A DNA stretch of 64,000 bases from assembly GCA_019240115.1 (NCBI GenBank), contig JAFAYV010000088.1, positions 1 through 64,000 of the forward strand, written 5' to 3'. The DNA comes from Solirubrobacterales bacterium (GTDB lineage Bacteria > Actinomycetota > Thermoleophilia > Solirubrobacterales > Solirubrobacteraceae). The notes under the pieces are model-generated. The model was not told the DNA's origin. It saw only the letters and a list, made by a program, of their open reading frames with translations, and searched no databases. Each line of letters opens with the position of its first letter. The first letter of the stretch is position 1. This document shows positions 52,270 to 61,091 of this stretch, in pieces. The translations under genes were made by a program, and so were the position numbers.

Positions 52270-54183
52270 TCACACCGCCCCGGCGCGCGCCGCGCGTGCC
52301 CGCCGCACGCGATCGTGCTTGTCGAGAGCGACCTTGCGCAGGCGGATGGAGCGCGGGGTGACCTCGACGCACTCGTCGACGCGCAGGAAGTCGAGTGCCT
52401 GATCGAGCGAGAGCTCGCGCTTGGGCACGAGGCGGACGAGCTCGTCGGCGGTCGAGGAGCGCATGTTGGTCAGGTGCTTCTCCTTGACCGCGTTGACGTC
52501 GAGGTCCTCGGCGCGCGAGTTCTCCCCGACGATCATCCCCTCGTAGACCTCGTCGCCGGGCTCGACGAACAGCGTCCCGCGCTCTTGGAGGTTGAACAGG
52601 GCGAACGCGGCGACCCGGCCGCGGCGATCGGCGACGAGCGATCCGCTCGGGCGGGCGCGCAGCTCGCCGACCCACGGCTCCCAGCGGTCGAACACGTGGT
52701 GCGCGATCCCGGTGCCCCGGGTCTCGGTGAGGAACTCGGTGCGAAACCCGATCAGCCCCCGCGCGGGCACGAGGTACTCCATGCGGACCCAGCCAGCCGG
52801 ATGACGCGGGCGCCGCGCGGTCGTGGCGAGGCCGGATGCCGAGCGGGCGTGCGCCGGAGCGTGGTTGACCATCTGCTCCAGGCGGCCCTTGCGTGCCGCC
52901 AGCTGTTGCGTGATGACGCCGATGTACTCCTCGGGCGCATCGATCGAGAGGCGCTCGACCGGCTCGTGGCGCTCGCCGTCGACGACGCGGGTGACCACCT
53001 GCGGTTGGCCGACGGTCAGCTCGAAGCCCTCGCGGCGCATCAGCTCGACGAGCACCGCGAGCGCCAGCTCGCCGCGGCCCTGGACCTCCCAGACGTCGGG
53101 GCGCTCGGTGTCGCGGACGCGCAGCGACACGTTGCCGACCTGCTCGCGATGCAGCCGCGCCTTGACCTGGCTGGCGGTCAGCAGGGTGCCGTCCCGTCCG
53201 GCGAGCGGCCCCGTGTTGATCCCGATGGTGACCGACAGCGACGGCTCGTCGACCGAGATGACCGGGAGCGGCCGCGGGTCGACGGGGTCGGTGAGCGTGT
53301 CGCCGATCGTGATCTCGGGGATGCCGGCGACCGAGATGATCTCGCCTGCCGACGCCTCGGCGGCCTCGACGCGCGCCAGCGCCTCGGTCACGTAGAGCTC
53401 GGTGATGCGCACGCGTTCGAGCGTCCCGTCGTGGCGCGACCAGGCGACGGTCTCGCCCCGACGGATCGTCCCCTCGCGGATCCGGCAGATCGCCACGCGG
53501 CCGACGTAGGGGGAGGCGTCGAGGTTGGTGACGTGCGCCTGCAGCGGATGTCCGGGCTCGTACTCGGGCGCCGGCACGTGCTCGACGAGCAGGTCGAGCA
53601 GAGGTCGCAGGTCGAAATCGGGTCCCGCCCGCCCCTCCGCCCACCCGTCGGGCTCCAGCGACGCCTGGCCCGCTCGGGCATTGGTGTAGACGATCGGGAA
53701 CTCGATCTGCGACTCGTCGGCATCGAGGTCGAGGAACAGCTCGTAGACCTCGTCGACGACCTCGTCGATGCGGGCGTCGGACCGATCGACCTTGTTGACG
53801 ACGAGGATCACCGGCAGTCGCGCCTCGAGCGCCTTGCGCAGTACGAACCGGGTCTGGGGCAGCGGGCCCTCAGAGGCGTCGACGAGCAGCAGCACGCCGT
53901 CGACCATCGTCAGCCCCCGCTCCACCTCGCCGCCGAAGTCGGCGTGGCCGGGCGTGTCGACGATGTTCAGCTTGACGTCGCCGTAGCGCACGGCGGTGTT
54001 CTTGGCGAGGATCGTGATCCCCTTCTCGCGCTCGAGGTCGGTGGAGTCCATCACCCGCTCGGCCACCGCCTGGTTGTCGCGGAAGACGCCCGACTGCCAC
54101 AGCAGGGCGTCGACGAGCGTCGTCTTGCCATGGTCGACGTGGGCGATGATCGCCAGGTTGCGGATGTCGGAGCGGACCGCCAT
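52270..54183 (-). CDS. typA: Translational GTPase TypA/BipA
   Basis: A 637-residue ribosome-binding GTPase. G1 is [15 protein letters not shown] near residue 14, G2 lies in [13 protein letters not shown]3 is [11 protein letters not shown] near 75, G4 is [11 protein letters not shown] near 128. The TypA-specific C-terminal region is present: [23 protein letters not shown] and [25 protein letters not shown]. About 22 extra residues ([20 protein letters not shown]) are inserted between the family's QMVNH and [13 protein letters not shown] segments. TAACCT lies 12 nt before ATG 54183. It helps ribosome assembly and stress adaptation. Confidence 0.96.
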   Translation of the reverse strand: MAVRSDIRNLAIIAHVDHGKTTLVDALLWQSGVFRDNQAVAERVMDSTDLEREKGITILAKNTAVRYGDVKLNIVDTPGHADFGGEVERGLTMVDGVLLLVDASEGPLPQTRFVLRKALEARLPVILVVNKVDRSDARIDEVVDEVYELFLDLDADESQIEFPIVYTNARAGQASLEPDGWAEGRAGPDFDLRPLLDLLVEHVPAPEYEPGHPLQAHVTNLDASPYVGRVAICRIREGTIRRGETVAWSRHDGTLERVRITELYVTEALARVEAAEASAGEIISVAGIPEITIGDTLTDPVDPRPLPVISVDEPSLSVTIGINTGPLAGRDGTLLTASQVKARLHREQVGNVSLRVRDTERPDVWEVQGRGELALAVLVELMRREGFELTVGQPQVVTRVVDGERHEPVERLSIDAPEEYIGVITQQLAARKGRLEQMVNHAPAHARSASGLATTARRPRHPAGWVRMEYLVPARGLIGFRTEFLTETRGTGIAHHVFDRWEPWVGELRARPSGSLVADRRGRVAAFALFNLQERGTLFVEPGDEVYEGMIVGENSRAEDLDVNAVKEKHLTNMRSSTADELVRLVPKRELSLDQALDFLRVDECVEVTPRSIRLRKVALDKHDRVRRARAARAGAV

Positions 54184-54195
54184 GGGCCGCGGGTC

Positions 54196-54201
54196 AGGTT
54201 A
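54196..54201 (-). promoter_or_regulatory. -10 box of typA
   Basis: TAACCT on the minus strand ends 12 nt before ATG 54183. It lies between the slipin stop and typA, so typA need not depend on the slipin operon. Confidence 0.5.
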
Positions 54202-54210
54202 GAACGGGCG

Positions 54211-54275
54211 CTACGGCCGCTACGGCCGCTACGGCTGCGACGGCTGCGACGACTGCGACGACTGCGACGACTGCT
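54211..54275 (-). repeat. 9-bp tandem repeats at the slipin 3' end
   Basis: CTACGGCCG/CTGCGACGA-like 9-bp units run head to tail through the slipin stop codon and encode its SQS/SQP tail. Confidence 0.7.
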
Positions 54276-55176
54276 GCTGCTCGCGGTCGCGCGACGCGGG
54301 GATCTCCGTCGCGGGCGGGAGCTCGTTGGGCCGTCCGGGCGCGAGCTCGCCGGTACCGTTCTCCGCGCTCGCCGGCGCGGTCTCGGCGTCGGGTCGTGCC
54401 GCCGCGGCCGACGGCTGGCCGCCGAACGCCTCGAGCATCGGCCGCACGAGGTCGACCGGCATCGGGAACACGATCGTCGAGTTCTGCTGGCCGCCGATCT
54501 CGCGCAGGGTCTGCAGATAGCGCAGCTGCAGCGTCGTCGGGTTGCGGCTGATGACGTCGGCGGCGTCGGCGAGCTTGGCCGCCGACTGATACTCGCCCTC
54601 GGCGTTGATGATCTTGGCGCGGCGCTCGCGCTCGGCCTCGGCCTGGCGGGCGATCGCGTGCTGCATGCGCTCGGGGATCTCGACGTCCTTGATCTCGACG
54701 CTCGTCACCTTGATGCCCCAGGGCTCGGTCTGGGCGTCGATGACGTGCTGGAGCGACTCGTTGAGCTGCTCGCGATCGGACAGGAGCGTGTCGAGGTCGG
54801 CGTTGCCGAGGATCGAGCGCAGGCTCGTCTGCGCGATCTGGAGCGTCGCCGCCTGGAAGCTCTCCACCTCGGTCACCGCGCGGCTCGGGTCGATCACGCG
54901 GTAGTAGGTGACCGCGGTCACGCGCGCGGGGACGTTGTCGCGGGTGATGATCTCCTGTGCGGGCACGGTGAGCGTGATCGTGCGCAGGCTGACCCGGACC
55001 ATGCGGTCGATCGTCGGGATCAGCAGCTGGAGCCCCGGCCCGCGCTGCTCCATGAGCCGGCCGAGCCGGAACACGACGCCGCGTTCGTACTCGCGCAGCA
55101 CCCGGACCGAGCTGCCCAGCGCGGTCGCCGCCACGACGAGCAGGACGACGACGACGATGGCGAGCACCGCGATCAC
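54229..55176 (-). CDS. Slipin / SPFH (band 7) membrane protein
   Basis: A 315-residue stomatin-like protein. One N-terminal membrane helix (IAVLAIVVVVLLVVAATALG) is followed by the SPFH domain: VLREYERGVVFRLGRLMEQRGPG near residue 29, then VPAQEIITRDNVPARVTAVTYYRV near 75 and LRSILGNADLDTLLSDREQLNE near 123. A helical coiled region and a Gln/Ser repeat tail follow. Slipins organise membrane microdomains and pair with NfeD proteins, as here. The GTG at 55176 overlaps the NfeD stop (GTGA), which fixes the start. Confidence 0.93.
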   Translation of the reverse strand: MIAVLAIVVVVLLVVAATALGSSVRVLREYERGVVFRLGRLMEQRGPGLQLLIPTIDRMVRVSLRTITLTVPAQEIITRDNVPARVTAVTYYRVIDPSRAVTEVESFQAATLQIAQTSLRSILGNADLDTLLSDREQLNESLQHVIDAQTEPWGIKVTSVEIKDVEIPERMQHAIARQAEAERERRAKIINAEGEYQSAAKLADAADVISRNPTTLQLRYLQTLREIGGQQNSTIVFPMPVDLVRPMLEAFGGQPSAAAARPDAETAPASAENGTGELAPGRPNELPPATEIPASRDREQQQSSQSSQSSQPSQP

Positions 55177-55649
55177 AGCAGCTCCCAGTCCTCGGCGGGA
55201 CGGACCGACAGGGTCAGGCCCGAGAGGCGCTCGACGACGACCGGGTCGCCCGCGCGCAGCGTCGCGCCGGCGTCCTCGTCGATCGTGGGCGAGCGCCGCG
55301 CCCTCCACAGCGCACCGTGCAGCGCGACGCTGCCCGAGGCCTGGTCCCAGCGGCGCACCTCGCCGATCTGGCCGACGAGGCCCTCGGCGCCGGTGCGCAC
55401 GCGCCGCTTGCGCACGGCGAAGCCGCTGCGCAGCGACAGGGCGAGGACGCCGCCGCCGATCGTCGCAAGGCCGAGCCCGGCGACCAGCCCGAAGACGAGC
55501 GCGGCGCCGAGGCCGCTGATCGCCAGCGTCGCGCCGACCGCCATCGCCGCCACCCCGAGCCCGCCGACGACGCCATGCGCCGGATAGTGCGCTTCGACGG
55601 TCGCCAGCAGCGCCCCGACGACCAGCAACACCAACCCGAGGACCAGCAT
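55173..55649 (-). CDS. NfeD-like membrane protein
   Basis: A 158-residue NfeD-family protein. Three or four hydrophobic segments (VLGLVLLVVGALLATVEA, then GGLGVAAMAVGATLAISG and AALVFGLVAGLGLATIGGG) lead to a C-terminal OB-fold beta domain: LVGQIGEVRRWDQASGSVALHGALW near 91 and VVVERLSGLTLSVRP near 137. NfeD proteins partner slipins, forming a membrane quality-control complex. It overlaps the slipin start. ATG 55649 is set by TACCAT ending 7 nt upstream. The large reading frame extending further upstream is antisense to transketolase. Confidence 0.92.
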   Translation of the reverse strand: MLVLGLVLLVVGALLATVEAHYPAHGVVGGLGVAAMAVGATLAISGLGAALVFGLVAGLGLATIGGGVLALSLRSGFAVRKRRVRTGAEGLVGQIGEVRRWDQASGSVALHGALWRARRSPTIDEDAGATLRAGDPVVVERLSGLTLSVRPAEDWELL

Positions 55650-55656
55650 GACCACA

Positions 55657-55662
55657 ATGGTA
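55657..55662 (-). promoter_or_regulatory. -10 box of the NfeD-slipin operon
   Basis: TACCAT on the minus strand ends exactly 7 nt before ATG 55649, giving a leaderless operon mRNA. Confidence 0.6.
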
Positions 55663-55751
55663 CGCCTCGTCGTCACCCGGTTACCGGCGAAGTGGCCGGG
55701 CATGCTAGTAACAGAGCCCTGACCGAATGCCCCGACGCGGAGGACGGCGCC

Positions 55752-57632
55752 ATGACCAACGAAGAGATCCATCAGCTTGCCCAGCGCCTGCGCATCGACT
55801 CGATCCGCGCGGCCGACGCCGCCCAGTCGGGGCACCCCACCTCCTCGATGTCGGCCGCCGACCTGATGGCGGTGCTGATGGCGCGCCACCTGCGCTACGA
55901 CTACGACGACCCCGAGAACGCGAACAACGACCATCTCATCTTCTCCAAGGGCCACGCCTCGCCGCTCGTCTATGCGATGTTCGCCGCGGCCGGTGCCATC
56001 ACCGACGAGGAGCTTCTGACCTTCCGCAAGTTCGGCTCGCGCCTCGAGGGCCATCCCACCCCGGTGCTGCCGTGGATCGACGTCGCCACCGGTTCGCTCG
56101 GCCAGGGCATGCCGATCGCCGCCGGGATCGCGCTCTGCGCGCGTGACCTCGACCGCCTGCCCTACCGCGTCTGGACGCTGTGCGGCGACTCCGAGATGGC
56201 CGAGGGCTCGGTCTGGGAGGCCGTCGAGCACGCCGGCAAGGAGGGCCTCGACAACCTCGTGGTGATCGTCGACGTCAACCGTCTCGGCCAGCGCGGCGAG
56301 ACGATGCACGGCTGGAACCTGCACTCCTACGCCGACCGGGCGCGCGCGTCGGGCTGGAGCGCGATCGAGATCGACGGCCACGACATCGCCGCCATCGACC
56401 GCGCGTTCTCCGAGGCCGAAGCGACCGCCGACCGGCCGACGATGATCGTCGCGCGCACGATCAAGGGCTACGGCGCCTCGGAGACCGCCGACCAGCCCGG
56501 CAAGCACGGCCAGCCCCTCAAGGATCCGCAGAAGGCCATCCAGGAGCTCGGCGACGTCGGCCCGGTCCACGTCGAGGTGGCCAAGCCCGAGAGCGCCGGG
56601 GCACCGCATCGCTTCGACGAGGATGCCTCGGTCGCGCTGCCCAGCTACGAGGTGGGCGGCGATCCGGTGCCGACGCGCAAGGCGTTCGGTTCGGGACTGG
56701 CCGGCCTCATGCAGCGCCGCGGCGACGTCGTGGCGCTCGACGGCGAGGTCGGCAACTCGACCCACCTCGAGGACGTGCTGGCCAAGACGCCCGAGCGCTA
56801 CTTCGAGGTCTACATCGCCGAGCAGATGATGATGGCGGAGGCGGTGGGCTTCCAGGTCCGGGGCTGGACCCCGTTCGCCGCCACGTTCGCCGCGTTCCTC
56901 TCGCGCGCGTACGACTTCGTGCGCATGGCGGTCATCTCGGAGGCCAAGCTCTGCCTCAACGGCTCGCACGCCGGCGTGTCGATCGGCGAGGACGGGCCGT
57001 CGCAGATGGCGCTCGAGGATCTCGCCGAGTTCCGTGCGCTGGGCGATTCGGTCGTTCTGTACCCGTGCGATCCCAATCAGACGGTCAAGCTCGTCCAGGA
57101 GATGGCCGACCAGCCGGGCATCTCGTATCTGCGCTCGAGCCGCTCGGGGATGCCGACGATCTACGGCCCCGACGAGGCGTTCCGGATCGGCGGCTCCAAG
57201 GTCGTGCGCGAGTCCGACGACGACCAGGTGACGCTCATCGGCGCCGGGGTGACCCTGCACGAGGCGCTCAAGGCCGCCGAGGCTCTTGCCGGCGACGGCA
57301 TCAACGCCCGCGTCATCGACGTCTACTCGGTCAAGCCGATCGATCACGAGACGCTCGCCGCCGCGTCGGCCGCGACCGGCGGACGGCTCGTCGTCGCCGA
57401 GGACCACTGGCCCGAGGGCGGGCTGGGCGACGCGGTCCTGAGCACGTTCGCCGACAGCGACGAGCGCCCGCGCGTCGTCAAGCTCGGCGTCGACCACCTC
57501 CCGGGCTCGGGCAAGGGGGCCGAGCTCCTGCACGACTGCGGGATCGACGCCGACGCGATCGTGGCCGCCGCCCGGCGGCTGGCGTCGCTGGGGCCGCAGC
57601 TGGCCCGGCCGGCGACGGCCGGCGCGAGCTGA
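55752..57632 (+). CDS. Transketolase, full-length
   Basis: A 626-residue thiamine-diphosphate enzyme of the pentose-phosphate pathway. Landmarks: DAAQSGHPTSSMSAADLMAVL near residue 23, KGHASPLVYAM near 67, the cofactor motif CGDSEMAEGSVWEAVEHAG near 144, catalytic-type Glu in AEQMMMAEAVGF near 357, the conserved HAGVSIGEDGPSQMALED near 407, and a complete C-terminal domain. GGAGG lies 8 nt before ATG 55752. A second, split transketolase is encoded at 61092-62941, so the two probably act on different sugars or conditions. It stands alone. Confidence 0.95.
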   Translation: MTNEEIHQLAQRLRIDSIRAADAAQSGHPTSSMSAADLMAVLMARHLRYDYDDPENANNDHLIFSKGHASPLVYAMFAAAGAITDEELLTFRKFGSRLEGHPTPVLPWIDVATGSLGQGMPIAAGIALCARDLDRLPYRVWTLCGDSEMAEGSVWEAVEHAGKEGLDNLVVIVDVNRLGQRGETMHGWNLHSYADRARASGWSAIEIDGHDIAAIDRAFSEAEATADRPTMIVARTIKGYGASETADQPGKHGQPLKDPQKAIQELGDVGPVHVEVAKPESAGAPHRFDEDASVALPSYEVGGDPVPTRKAFGSGLAGLMQRRGDVVALDGEVGNSTHLEDVLAKTPERYFEVYIAEQMMMAEAVGFQVRGWTPFAATFAAFLSRAYDFVRMAVISEAKLCLNGSHAGVSIGEDGPSQMALEDLAEFRALGDSVVLYPCDPNQTVKLVQEMADQPGISYLRSSRSGMPTIYGPDEAFRIGGSKVVRESDDDQVTLIGAGVTLHEALKAAEALAGDGINARVIDVYSVKPIDHETLAAASAATGGRLVVAEDHWPEGGLGDAVLSTFADSDERPRVVKLGVDHLPGSGKGAELLHDCGIDADAIVAAARRLASLGPQLARPATAGAS

Positions 57633-57733
57633 GAGCGGCGGCCTCGGGTTCGCCGAGCACGCCGATCAGCGGTCCGTCGAGGCGCGCGCAGCACATCGAG
57701 GGGGCCTGAGCCCGCGGCGAACGGTCGCGATGG

Positions 57734-57739
57734 TAGCGT
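57734..57739 (+). promoter_or_regulatory. -10 box of the YihY gene
   Basis: TAGCGT ends 9 nt before ATG 57749. Confidence 0.5.
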
Positions 57740-57748
57740 CGCCCGATC

Positions 57749-58675
57749 ATGAAGTCGCGCAGGATCGCGTCGGCCCGGCCGAGCCCGGCGGCGGTTCGCT
57801 CTTTCGGCGGTGGCCTCCAGCTCAGGGCGCGAGCGAGCGAATTGGCCCGCGCGCTGCTGGACGGGTTCAAGCAGAATGATCTTCTGACCTACTCGAGCGC
57901 GATCTCCTTCCAGATCCTGACCGCGGTCATCCCGTTTTTTCTGTTCGTGCTCGCGGTCGCCGGACTGGTGGATTTGAACAGCGTCTGGCGAGAGCACGTC
58001 GAACCTCAGATCCAGGCGAGTGTCTCGCCCGCCGTGTTCGCGGTCGTCTTGGAAGCCGTCGACAACGTCCTCGCCCGTGGACGCCTGCTGTGGGCGACTC
58101 TGGGGGGCGCGCTGGCGGTGTGGCAGGTATCCGGGGCCGTCCGCGCGGTCATGGGCGCGCTCGCGCGGATCTATGGCACCGCCAGCGAACGCCCGTTCCT
58201 CAGGCGCTACACGGTCTCGTTCGTGCTCTCGATCGAGGTGGGCGGGTGCTTCATCCTGGCCGCCCTGTGCCTGCTGTTCGCGCCGTTTGTCTCGGTCGTC
58301 CACGCTGGGGCCGTCTGGACCGGGCTGGCGTTCGTGGTGCGCTGGACGCTCGCCGTGGGGCTTCTGTTTCTCGCCGTCGGCCTGCTCGTTCGACACGCTC
58401 CGGCGACGGTGCAAACCGTGCCGTGGGTCAGCCTCGGCGCGACGATCATGATCGTGTCGTGGCTGATCATGTCGCTCGTCTTCTATCTGTATCTGACCGA
58501 GTTCGCGTCCTATGAATCGGTGTTCGGAAGCCTGGCCGCGATCATCGTCGCGATGGCCTATCTCTACGTCTCGACGACGGCGTTTCTGTTCGGCGCGCAA
58601 CTCGATGCGATCATCCGGGCACAGGCCACAGGCGCGCTCAGCGGCGTCGAACACGCCTCACTCAAACATTCCTGA
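57749..58675 (+). CDS. YihY/BrkB-family membrane protein
   Basis: A 308-residue inner-membrane protein of the YihY/virulence factor BrkB family. Typical features are GFKQNDLLTYSSAISFQILTAVIPFFLFVLAVAG near residues 39-72, then GRLLWATLGGALAVWQVSGAVRAVMGALARIYG near 110. Six hydrophobic helices are visible, and FASYESVFGSLAAIIVAMAYLYVSTTAFLFGAQL near 252 is the conserved end. Function of the family is unclear; the old ribonuclease BN label is wrong. TAGCGT lies 9 nt upstream. It is slightly lower in GC than its neighbours. Confidence 0.9.
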   Translation: MKSRRIASARPSPAAVRSFGGGLQLRARASELARALLDGFKQNDLLTYSSAISFQILTAVIPFFLFVLAVAGLVDLNSVWREHVEPQIQASVSPAVFAVVLEAVDNVLARGRLLWATLGGALAVWQVSGAVRAVMGALARIYGTASERPFLRRYTVSFVLSIEVGGCFILAALCLLFAPFVSVVHAGAVWTGLAFVVRWTLAVGLLFLAVGLLVRHAPATVQTVPWVSLGATIMIVSWLIMSLVFYLYLTEFASYESVFGSLAAIIVAMAYLYVSTTAFLFGAQLDAIIRAQATGALSGVEHASLKHS

Positions 58676-58771
58676 GTCCGCACCGCGCCGGACGGTCTGC
58701 ATCCCGGCATGATTTTCCCGCCGACGCGCCGCTCGCTGGTTCAATGGGCGAAACGAGCGAGGGAGAGTGCG

Positions 58772-59962
58772 ATGTCCGATTTGTCCGCGGCGGCCGATCA
58801 AGTCCTGCGAGGGGTCACCGAGTCGACGCCGAGGGTGCCGGGGGTCTCCGCGGTGATCACCGACCGGGACGGCAACCTGTACGAGGGCGCGGCCGGCGAG
58901 CGCGTGCTCGGCGGCGCAGATCCGATGACGCCGGACACCGTCTGCGCGATCTTCTCGACGACGAAGGCGCTGACCGGGACCGCCTGCCTGCAGCTCGTCG
59001 AGTCCGGCGACCTCGACCTCGACGCGCCGGCGAGCCGCTACGCGCCGAAGCTCGGCGAGGCCCAGGTGCTCGAGGGGTTCGAGGCGGACGGCACGCCCCA
59101 GCTGCGCTCGCCGCGGACCGAGATCACCACCCGGATGCTGCTGCTGCACACCGCCGGCTTCGGCTACGACTTCTTCAACGAGAACTACAACCGGCTCGCG
59201 CAGGAGCACGGACAGCCGAGCGTCATCACCGCGACGCACGAGTCGCTCCAGACGCCGCTGCTGTTCGAGCCGGGCACCCAGTGGGAGTACGGGTCGAACA
59301 TCGACTGGGCCGGGCAGGTCGTCGAGGGGATCACCGGCAAGCGGCTCGGCGAGGTGTTCGCCGAGCGCATCTGCGGTCCGCTCGGCATGCACGACACCGC
59401 GTTCGGGATCCGCGACGACCAGCGCTCTCGCCTGGCCAAGATCCACCAGCGCGGCGACGACGGCAGCCTGGAGCCGCTCGACCTGGAGCTCCCGAGCGAT
59501 CCGGAGGTCCACATGGGGGGCCACGGCCTGTACTCGACGGTGCTCGACTACGCCAAGTTCATCCGCATGTGGCTGAACGACGGCCGCGGCCCCGACGGCC
59601 CGATCCTCTCGCCGGAGACGGTCGCCGACGCGGCGTCCAACCACCTCGGCACGATGAAGATCAAGATGCTGCCCGGCGTCATCCCGACGCTCTCCAACGA
59701 CGCCGAGTTCTTCCCCGGCATGCCGAAGTCGTGGGCGCTGACGTTCATGGTCAACGACGAGGACGCGCCGACCGGCCGCCCCGCGGGCGCGCTCGCGTGG
59801 GCCGGGCTCGCGAACCTCTTCTACTGGATCGACCGCCGGAACGGGATCGGCGGCTTCTGGGCGACGCAGATCCTCCCCTTCGCCGACCCGACCTCGGTGG
59901 TCGGCTACCTCGATCTCGAGACCGCCGCCTACGCCAACCTGCGCCAGCCCGCCGCGGCCTGA
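58772..59962 (+). CDS. Class C beta-lactamase-fold serine hydrolase (esterase/PBP-like)
   Basis: A 396-residue serine hydrolase. The SxxK nucleophile is in [11 protein letters not shown] near residue 72, the Tyr-x-Asn motif in [16 protein letters not shown] near 172, and a C-terminal HTG-like region near [15 protein letters not shown]. There is no signal peptide, so it is probably cytoplasmic and more likely an esterase or peptidase than a drug-inactivating lactamase. GAGGGAGAG precedes ATG 58772. A hairpin follows the stop. It is unrelated in operon structure to the next enzyme, which has its own promoter. Confidence 0.9.
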   Translation: MSDLSAAADQVLRGVTESTPRVPGVSAVITDRDGNLYEGAAGERVLGGADPMTPDTVCAIFSTTKALTGTACLQLVESGDLDLDAPASRYAPKLGEAQVLEGFEADGTPQLRSPRTEITTRMLLLHTAGFGYDFFNENYNRLAQEHGQPSVITATHESLQTPLLFEPGTQWEYGSNIDWAGQVVEGITGKRLGEVFAERICGPLGMHDTAFGIRDDQRSRLAKIHQRGDDGSLEPLDLELPSDPEVHMGGHGLYSTVLDYAKFIRMWLNDGRGPDGPILSPETVADAASNHLGTMKIKMLPGVIPTLSNDAEFFPGMPKSWALTFMVNDEDAPTGRPAGALAWAGLANLFYWIDRRNGIGGFWATQILPFADPTSVVGYLDLETAAYANLRQPAAA

Positions 59963-59972
59963 GCATTCGCCT

Positions 59973-60001
59973 CCGCGGCGGGGCGCCAAGCCGCGCCGCG
60001 G
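59973..60001 (+). terminator. Hairpin after the serine hydrolase gene
   Basis: CCGCGGCG (59973-59980) and CGCCGCGG (59994-60001) form a perfect 8-bp stem with a 13-nt loop that can itself pair partly. It starts 11 nt after the stop codon. Confidence 0.6.
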
Positions 60002-60093
60002 GGTCAGGCCGCGAGCGCCGGTGATCCGGCCACCGTGTCGGCGGGAAGCCGATCGCGACGAGGTTGGATGACGACGTTCCGGATCTCCAATTG

Positions 60094-60122
60094 TTGACAA
60101 TCCGAATGTCAAGCGATAGCGT
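60094..60122 (+). promoter_or_regulatory. Consensus promoter with inverted-repeat operator
   Basis: TTGACA (60094-60099) and TAGCGT (60117-60122) are exactly 17 nt apart, the best full promoter in the window. TTGACA-N7-TGTCAA (60094-60112) is a perfect inverted repeat whose left arm is the -35 itself. A strong GGAGGAGAG site abuts ATG 60155. Confidence 0.75.
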
Positions 60123-60154
60123 CGCCGACGGGGTACGCGGCGATTGGAGGAGAG

Positions 60155-61036
60155 ATGAGCAGTCGACGGCCGGACGAGTTCCAGCACTACGAGCAGCAGG
60201 TTCCAGGCGTGAAGTTGCACTACGTGCGCGAGGGCTCGGGCCCGCCGTTGGTGCTCCTCCACGGGTGGCCCGGATTCTGGTACGAGTGGCACAAGGTCAT
60301 CGGGCCGCTGGCGGAGGGCTACGACGTCATCGTCCCCGACCACCGTGGCTACGGCGACTCCGAGAAGCCGGACCCGAGCGACCCGTCGCTGTACTCGATT
60401 GAGCACGCGATCGACGACGTCGACGCCCTGCTCGACGCGCTGGGGATCGACACGGCGTACGTCGTCGGCCACGACTGGGCGGCCCTGATGGTGCACAAGT
60501 TCGTGCGCAAGTATCGAAGCCGCGTGATCCGGGCGATGATGTTCGATCCGATCACCCCGGACTTCGGGCCCTTCTACCTCGGTTTCCCCCACCTGTCGGA
60601 GTCGTGGTACTCCCAGTTTCATCAGCTGGACATGGCGATCGAGCTGATCGGTTCCAGCCGGGAGGCGTGCACGACCTACTTCCGCCACTTCCTGGACCAC
60701 TGGGCCTACGCGCCACCGCTGCTGTCGCCCGAGGAGATGGAGGTCTACGTCGACACGTTCATGAAGGAGGGCAACCTCCGGGGAGGCTTCAACTGGTACC
60801 GGGCCAACCTGTCGGTCACAAGCGCCCCGTTCAACGAGTTGGACAACACCATCAGCGATGCCCCGATGACGTTCCTCTCGGGGATGGGTGACCCCGTCGT
60901 GCCCCCCGTCACGGCGACCGCCGTCGCGAAGTACTACAACAACTACACCATCGAGTACGTCCCCGACGCCGGCCACTATCTCATGGTGGAGAAGCCCGAC
61001 ATCGTGATCGACAGGGTGCGCCGCGACTTCCGGTGA
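60155..61036 (+). CDS. Alpha/beta hydrolase, epoxide hydrolase-like
   Basis: A 293-residue alpha/beta hydrolase. The oxyanion motif LVLLHGWPGFWYEW is near residue 35, the nucleophile Asp is in YVVGHDWAALMVHKF near 110, and the catalytic His is in DAGHYLMVEKP near 277. Asp as nucleophile in GxDxA form fits epoxide hydrolases or haloalkane dehalogenases; the HGWPG motif favours epoxide hydrolase. A helical cap (about 140-210) covers the site. A strong inducible-looking promoter with an operator lies upstream and a hairpin lies downstream, so it is a single-gene unit. Confidence 0.92.
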   Translation: MSSRRPDEFQHYEQQVPGVKLHYVREGSGPPLVLLHGWPGFWYEWHKVIGPLAEGYDVIVPDHRGYGDSEKPDPSDPSLYSIEHAIDDVDALLDALGIDTAYVVGHDWAALMVHKFVRKYRSRVIRAMMFDPITPDFGPFYLGFPHLSESWYSQFHQLDMAIELIGSSREACTTYFRHFLDHWAYAPPLLSPEEMEVYVDTFMKEGNLRGGFNWYRANLSVTSAPFNELDNTISDAPMTFLSGMGDPVVPPVTATAVAKYYNNYTIEYVPDAGHYLMVEKPDIVIDRVRRDFR

Positions 61037-61059
61037 CCCGACGGTCTCCGAACGTCGGG
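61037..61059. terminator. Hairpin between convergent genes
   Basis: CCCGACG (61037-61043) and CGTCGGG (61053-61059) form a perfect 7-bp stem with a 9-nt loop directly after the hydrolase stop. It lies 33 bp from the stop of the opposing transketolase subunit. Confidence 0.65.
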
Positions 61060-61091
61060 TGAGTCGCGAACTTCGAGCGGCGGGTGAGACG

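Noticed and set aside
58772-59962. Beta-lactamase resistance gene
   Set aside because: SxxK and YxN motifs fit, but there is no signal peptide and the fold is shared by many esterases; resistance cannot be claimed.
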